Of a stretch of 64,000 bases of DNA, positions 57,939 through 64,000 are shown one piece after another; the first letter of the stretch is position 1, and each line of letters begins with the position of its first letter. Source of the DNA: Codonopsis lanceolata (lineage: Eukaryota; Streptophyta; Magnoliopsida; Asterales; Campanulaceae); NCBI GenBank assembly GCA_013146195.2, contig CM028377.1, positions 178,290,465 through 178,354,464 on the forward strand, given 5' to 3'. Below the pieces are notes generated by a model. It worked only from the letters and a program-made list of their open reading frames with translations, was not told the origin of the DNA and searched no databases. The position numbers were made by a program, and so were the translations under genes.

Positions 57939-60900
57939 TTGATTCTACCGCAAGCGCATAGCTATTCGTATAGTATTTAGGATGTCGATCCCACAGAGAC
58001 TTTGAATCAAGTACCGAAGAACTCACAATTAAAATTATCTAGACTAATTGATTTCAAGATTTTTGTTGCGATGAGTAAATTAAATTAACAAGACTAAATT
58101 AACTAAATTATAATGAAAAATTAGATTTTTGATTAAAAACAATAATTAAAAAGCTTCTAGGATTTCGCTTCACCACAACAATGAATTTATAAATTCTGTA
58201 ACAATCTTTCCGTTCGGCGATGAATGTCAAATTTTGAAGGCGAATTGCATAAAAATAGTTAATTGCATTCTTTCGAACTACTCTCAACCGTGCCTAGATT
58301 AATTCAAATCTGATGTCTCGCTCAATGAATTAAACTAAACCCATTATGTCCTACAATTTCTATAAGCCTCTAGAAATTTAATCAACTCTCGTTCTCATGA
58401 ATTTCTAGTTCGATATTAGAGTTCCGTTACCGACGCTTCACCTTTCAGTCCTTCACTTTAGTAACTAAGATTATTGCATAAACGTAGTAGTTTCACCTTT
58501 CGGTCCCTCGCTACCACAATATTATACAATTATTGACAAAGCTAAAATCGAATCAAAACGGGTGACATTCAAATAAACGAAAAGATAAAAACTTTATTTA
58601 TAAATCAATTACGGGCTACACCTAATCCTAGAATTAGAAAACTACTCACACATAATTAAAGTAACTAGAATAAACATGTTAGGAATAATCACTGAAATAA
58701 AAATAAAAGTAAAGAGAAGGGAAGAAGAAAACTTGTAATAACAAACTACTTTCGAATGGATTCACGAACTAGAGTCTTACTTTAAAATGTTTATCTAACT
58801 ATTTGAGAGGAGAATATGGAAGTAAAATTCTCTATCTTTCTAAGGAGGTGAAGAAGGAGATATATATATATATATGGGAAAAACTAAGCATTTTTTCTCC
58901 CCTTGTCTTACCAACCAAAATAAATTGGAGTAATGAGAAATAAATGACAATAAATGAGAAATAAATGAGAGATAAATGAGGGACTAAAAACTCTCCATTC
59001 CCCCTTTAGATGTCATTTAGTATAGATGCATAAAAAGGTCCAAACTGGAAAATATTGGAAGTGACTCTTGAGCTGCCCCGATTGAAGGTTGCGAAATATT
59101 TAGGTGCGATTGTTGCTGTGAGAACCCAAACCCCTTACTTGCATTACTTGTCTTATGCCTTATTAACATGCTTGTTTCATGCCTTAACATGTTAAATACT
59201 TCTAATTGTTCATGTCCTACTCACATGAGAGTATTATGTGCCTAGTTGCTTGAATACCTTCCTTGCACTGCTTGCCTTGCCTTGTACCTTGAGTGTTTGA
59301 CTTAGCATGTTAGCACTCAACCGAGACTTGTTAGAGTTCTATTGTCCATCATAGATGACCTAGAACGTTCACCTTGATCATAGTAGGCTTGATTGGAAGT
59401 TTGGAAACCTTCTTGCTTTGCTTTGGCCTTAGCGATTTCCCTCGTCTCCCGTATTGCTTGTATTTCGTCGTGCGATATGTTCATTGAGTTCCCGGCCTTG
59501 TATTCAAGTCATAACCATGGATAAACAAGCCTTTTCCATGCCCAAGTTATCTTAGTTTCATTGATGTTTGATTCGGGTATGATTCGTCAACCGATCGTCG
59601 CATGATTCGAGCCTTGTCCTACCTTGTTCCGGGTGTTGTTCGGATGTGTTTCGGACTTGTTTTGGGTTGTGTTAGACCCTAGAATGGTTGCCCATAAGTT
59701 AGGGACCCTTTAGGACATGTTTAAGTCAAGTTTTGGAGCCCCGTGGCCAGCGCCCGCATGGATCGAGTGAGCGCGCCTGATGCCGAGAGCAATTGAAAAC
59801 TTCGGGGAAGCCCCGAGGCGGCCGCAGGTGAGGCGCCCGCCCTTTTCCAGCCTACGGAATTTTTCCCCCTTTTCTGCCATGTCCGACCTTTGACCCTTTA
59901 AACCCCTTCCTAATTGGCCCTAATCCTACCTATTACACACTAATCAAATTAGATTAGCCCTAACCTCAAGCAACCTCCACTTGACAAGTGGAAATTGGAG
60001 CTCTCTCTTGTGCCAAGTGGATTTCCACTCATTCCATGCAAGGTATAAAAGCTCACCCTCTTGTTGATCAGCCATTAAGCCTCATTTCCAGATTTTTCTC
60101 CTCTCTCCGCCATATTTAGTGTGTGTAGAGAAAAGGTGAGACTAGTGTGTGTCTCCTCCATGGATTGAGCTCCCGACCTCCGTTTGCCAAACCGAGACCA
60201 CGGAGTGAAGCTACAAACGAGGAGATCGTTTCCATCCGATTACTTTGTGTCCATTCCATCTCTTTCTTGGGTGTAAGGTAAGCTATCGATTCCCCTTAGG
60301 ATGTATGCTAGATATGCCATGTCCCCTCTTCTTGTAATTCCCATGCTCCTACCATGCCCTTGCCATGATTGTTGATGTATTGGTCTCTTTGAGATTTTTG
60401 ATTAATATGATCATCTTGTTAATTTAGTCCTATGCCTAGAATTAAAAATGTTCTATGCCCCTTTAGGAACAACTATTGTTCTTGGACTAATGGATTTTGA
60501 CAACTTTTGGAGACTATGAATTCTAGGGTTCCATATGCCATGATTTGTTCGTCTTATTGAATTGGGTCCTATGTTGAGAATTAAATGTGTTCTATATCCT
60601 CCTATGAATAATTAATGTTCTTGGACCATTGCAATTTATCAACCTTTGAGATAATAATTCTAAGGTCCCTTGAAATTGATTGACAATGACAATTCTTGCC
60701 TATGGTTGTTAAATTGGATTAACGACCTAGCCGATCATATACGAGAACTTAGAAAGGGTTTATGATGCATTTAGCATCCTAACTCTATTGGATGAATTGT
60801 TAGAGACGACTCAACTGAGTCAAGTTTAGCGAGCTATTGAACAATACCGGCTCACCGATCAATCCTACTGACGATCTAAACACGTTTCCCTTAGAATAAT

Positions 60901-62431
60901 AATTCTAGACTCTTGAACTTGGATTGATTACCTTGCTTGATCTTGAATGTCATATTATAGAATGCCTAATTGACATGTGAGTTCGCTCTTGTAGAACTCA
61001 ATCCTACTTGGTTATTGATGAGAATAATTTACTTGTCATGAACGAGATCGCTCTTGTCGACCTCGCTCACTACTTGATATTTTTGTTAAGTAAACATTAC
61101 TTGGCATTGCATGAGTCCGGTGGCATCCCTGTCCTTGTTCACACACGCCTCCACCGTGGCCACGTGGGTGGAAGTAGCTCCCTTGTTGTAATCAATACGA
61201 GCACCATTGGTTCTATCCCGGGCATTCCTCGGAAGGTCGATGTACTTACACGCATCCGACACATGCACGCTCAAGATAACGCTTGTGCAGGGAACTACGT
61301 AGCGGCGGCCGGCTCTTCATATATCCTTATCCTATGTGATTTAATTATGCACCTATGTGAAACAATGTGCATCTTGGATATATGATCTCTATACTTACGT
61401 GACTATAACTTGCCTTGTATGTTGCATATTGCCATGACATGCATGATTGATAGCTTACGCAGTCTTTATGACTTACCCTTTCCCCTTTATCGCTTTTAGA
61501 TCCTAGCAAGACGAGTCCCGCCTCGTTGAGATTGCCTTGTTCGGTACCGTGCCTTGTCCTCCTTTTGGTTCCGCGTCGATATTTGAAGAGGTGGTTTAAA
61601 TGTCCTCTTCCTCTTGTTTACGTTTTGTATGAGGGCGACGGGTTTAAGCAAGTCAACTAGACTATGCTTGGGTATTTGTATAGAACTTGTTTTGTAACTC
61701 TTGTTAGCTACTAGTAGTTATATCACTTGTAGTACTTCCTCAGATCCCTTTGTGCCTAAGATTGTAATGTCGAGCTTTAGTTACCTTGTTTATATTCCTC
61801 CACGTATTAGTCTTCCTCCGAGCACGCTATTAGCTCTTATCTAGTACTTGTCTATAAACTGTTAGCTTGGGTTCAGTAGCTTGCTCCGCAGCATGTAGTG
61901 TCGCCGATGACTTGGTTTTAATTGCTTAATCATTATATCAGTTTGAAAAGTTTTAAAAATACGGCCTTTTTTGGTGCCGAGGCGTGTTAATGCCTCTAAT
62001 GTTATGCGGCCACGTCGTTTTTATAAAATAAGTCCTTACATGTTACTTGTCTACTTGTTTTTCCCCCTTTTTGGGCGGTCCGACCCTCGGTTCCACCTCG
62101 GGCCCGGGTCGGGTCGCCACAGTTGCTAGAAATTTTCAATTTAATACTTGACATTAGCTTTCCACCCACGAAAATAACCGCTGCCCATGAAAAATGCTGG
62201 AATTCAACTTCTCTTTTTTGCCTTTACTTCATCATTAAAGTTTGTTTTTAATTCACCAATAAAGCTTGACTTTAATGCACAATATTGCAAAACTGCTCAA
62301 TTAAGACAAATAAAGGTAAATGAGCCAAAACAATTAAATTAACAATGATAAATACAATATTGACTAGGAAAATAAACTCAAAGTATCCAAAAATATAGAC
62401 AATATGCACATTTATCACTGCTAGCAATCAC
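57939..62431. mobile_element. ~1.5-kb LTR-like element, TSD TTCAA, split by a 3-kb solo LTR
   Basis: TTCAA is at 57934-57938 and 62432-62436. It begins TTGATTCTACCGCAAGCGCA and ends TTATCACTGCTAGCAATCAC. The start resembles the CGCAAG...TATCGTCCCA region of plant LTRs (GATGTCGATCCCACAGAG near 57980). The native pieces 57939-59116 and 62127-62431 sum to about 1.48 kb. No ORF. The termini TGATT/AATCA are one base inside the duplication, so exact ends are uncertain. Confidence 0.55.
59117..62121 (-). mobile_element. Solo LTR of the ~3-kb family, inverted, 3005 bp, TSD GTTGC
   Basis: On the plus strand it runs TGTGAGAACCCAAACCCC to GGGTCGGGTCGCCACA, with GTTGC at 59112-59116 and 62122-62126. Its inverse lines up with 29699-32777 along the length. 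Read on the minus strand it starts TGTGGCGACCCGACCCGGGC. No interior coding region. ORFs such as 61008-61385 are chance. Confidence 0.9.
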
Positions 62432-62589
62432 TTCAAGGATATTCTCTCAAAAGTTTTTAAGTATAACTAGGTTATTCACCACCCCCCCCCTTTAGCCTAG
62501 TATTATGTCCTTTGGAACTAACAACTCACTATGATGCCCGTGGGGGCAAACTTACAATGCTCACACGGTCATATGTGCAAAGCACTTGA

Positions 62590-62990
62590 CGTCTGCAATG
62601 GCCCTCTTGTAAAAGTTTACATGGACAAAACAGAAAAAAATGCTCTATTTGAATGCATTTGTGTATGCAAAAGCATCTCCGATAATAAACGCCTACGGAT
62701 TCTATGGCCCTCTTGTAAAAGTATTTCTATTCCATGGACAAACGAAAAAATCATTTGAATCATTTGTGTATAGCTATCGATAATAAACGATTTCTCTTTG
62801 AAACCTCCACACTAAATATCAGGGTTTTGCAGTATTTCTATTCCCTCATCAATCATTATCAATATTTCTCTCCCTACCCCAGATGAAACCTCCACACTAA
62901 ATATCACAGGGTCGGTGGCCTTGCGGGCCATCCCTACCCATGTTTGCTTTTTGTGTGCCTATCCAGTCATGTTTGCTTTTTGTGTGCAGG
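62590..62990. repeat. Cluster of local short duplications
   Basis: ATGGCCCTCTTGTAAAAGT occurs at about 62599 and 62705, GAAACCTCCACACTAAATAT at 62799 and 62884, and TGTTTGCTTTTTGTGTGC at 62941 and 62968. No coding content. Confidence 0.7.
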
Positions 62991-63860
62991 TACATATTCA
63001 GATTCGATCTATGAACCAAAGATTCAGCAAATCATCCAAATAGTATCCAAGGTGCCAAATCCAACATCATCAAGAATTTAAAGAATATATAGAAGAGTTG
63101 ACATAAATAGGATTAATATAGAATTTGGTCCCTAAACTTAACCTTTTTCCTATAATGGTCATAAATGTTTCACATTTCCTATATTGGTTTACAAACTTCA
63201 CTTTAGTTGGCATATTAATCCCTCAAACTGTTATCTCAAACGAAATCGTTAAAAAAATTTAAAGAGACAAAATTGTCATTAGCTGAGTCTGATGAAGGTC
63301 CACGTGGTTGTTGAGATGGAAAATGGCCAAATTTAATAGATGAAATATATAAGGGAAAAAACAAAACAAAAGTGAGGTAATTTTATTTTAACATATAAGT
63401 TTGTTTAATATTTGACTTTTTTTTTTGGTAGATAAAGCATTTAGTTTTAGCAAAGTTAAAATTAAAATGTAACCCAAAAATAAACTTCAAAAAAATCTTG
63501 TTCATAGTATACTCTCTATCCCAATACATACCCAGCAACCTCCCTCTCCCTACTCGGCCTCCAATTTTCACCCGCCCCACCTAGCCTTTCTCTTCCTCTC
63601 ACTCTCTTGTGTAGTATTTGCTATAGTAATTGGCTAATTGCTACTTTTATTTTTCCATGTTTTTAGGTTTGAAGAATCCTAATGAATTGGGCGTTTTATA
63701 TCTCTTCATCTTTCTATGTCTTGTGTGTGTCCTTTGGTTTTTCATTTTCTCTTTTATGTTTTTTGTTTTTCTAGGCCCATGCCCGCTGTGGCGATTCTCT
63801 ATATAGTGATGGGATCGGGCACGACGTAACCGAAACAGAAGTGAGGTGATCCGCCTGGAT
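62991..63860. other. Non-coding stretch
   Basis: AT-rich, with a CT-rich segment on the + strand at about 63540-63610. No gene or element recognised. Confidence 0.45.
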
Positions 63861-64000
63861 TAGAGATGTTAAAAAGGCCTAGGACCGTAAGGTCGACCCT
63901 GTTAAACCGTAACCAAAAAGGCTTTAAGGGCGAGAAAATGTAACATGCTATATTCAGGGTTGGTCCTATAGGTCTATGGCCAACCTAATTAACATCTCTA
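63861..64000. mobile_element. Small MITE with AGAGATGTTAA termini, reaching the window end
   Basis: TAGAGATGTTAAAAAGG at the left mirrors TTAATTAACATCTCTA at the last bases of the window. The interior is GC-richer (CCTAGGACCGTAAGGTCGAC). The flanking duplication on the right is outside the window. Confidence 0.65.

Larger units (their letters stand above)
56771..62525 (+). mobile_element. Second copy of the ~1.15-kb LTR family (interrupted at 57938)
   Basis: From TTTATACTTAGTG it matches the minus-strand copy at 53929-55077 in order: GGGCTGC..., TTAGCGTG.CA.C, TGTATAGAACTT, a TATA-like CTTATAAATACTG (57371), ACAACAAGAA, GGTGGTGGACGTAGTACTCA (57710), and after the inserted element AAGTTTTTAAGTATAACTAG and the C-run. 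The 5' edge and the end near 62509-62525 are approximate. No duplication was found. It may be a solo LTR or a truncated element. Confidence 0.6.

Noticed and set aside
61008..61385. 125-residue ORF near the right end
   Set aside because: It falls entirely within a solo LTR with clear ends and target duplication, and is antisense to the LTR.
29699..62121. Solo LTRs at 29699 and 59117 as the two ends of one large inverted composite element
   Set aside because: Each has its own different 5-bp duplication, so they are independent insertions.

Overview
The window is plant nuclear DNA, AT-rich and dominated by transposable elements. The evidence is Athila-like and Tat/Ogre-like Ty3 elements, a plant-type LINE, a Helitron carrying an RPA-like gene, many MITEs, and one spliced host gene. 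An asterid eudicot is my guess from general element resemblance; the species cannot be fixed from the sequence.

Layout. 1-3738 is the decayed coding part of an Athila-like Ty3 retrotransposon, with RT joined to integrase by a large in-frame deletion. It is interrupted at 3739 by one copy of a ~3 kb LTR, which runs into a 100-N scaffold gap (5674-5773). 5774-~9995 is a broken LINE on the + strand. 10280-~17770 (minus strand) holds the only recognisable host gene, a CCDC93-like coiled-coil protein. It has seven coding exons in consistent phase plus a 5' UTR exon, and it runs into the LINE before its expected 3' end. Small elements follow: a MULE-like MITE with a 10-bp TSD (18100-18659), an integrase fragment (~18860-19080) and a Stowaway MITE (19731-19963).

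The centre is a nested stack. A 246-bp MITE is split at position 20130/20131. Its halves (20062-20130 and 50973-51149) bracket a 30.8-kb composite Helitron (20131-50972). The Helitron has a TC 5' end, a 3' hairpin followed by CTAG, and A|T target flanks. It carries an RPA1-like pseudogene and a Rep/PIF1-helicase pseudogene. It was itself hit by a 920-bp solo LTR (TSD GACTC), a MITE (26872-27251), a 3079-bp solo LTR (TSD ACATG), a second MITE (33278-33510) and an 11.6-kb Tat/Ogre-like LTR retrotransposon (39104-50696, TSD GGCAG) that cuts the helicase reading frame near its C-terminus. Without these insertions the Helitron would be about 14.6 kb.

The right side (51150-64000) is also nested. 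A MITE (~51413-55300) contains a 2.2-kb non-autonomous LTR element (51532-53779, TSD TTTTA) with an IEKE-repeat ORF and an initiator-Met PBS, and a ~1.15-kb solo LTR (TSD ACTAA). A Tourist-like MITE follows (55941-56373, TSD TAA). A second copy of the ~1.15-kb LTR (from ~56775) is interrupted by a ~1.5-kb element, which is interrupted by a reverse-oriented 3005-bp solo LTR (TSD GTTGC). The window ends in another small MITE.

No intact transposase, RT or integrase gene was found, and no RNA gene, CRISPR array or prokaryotic feature. Insertion order can be read directly from the nesting.
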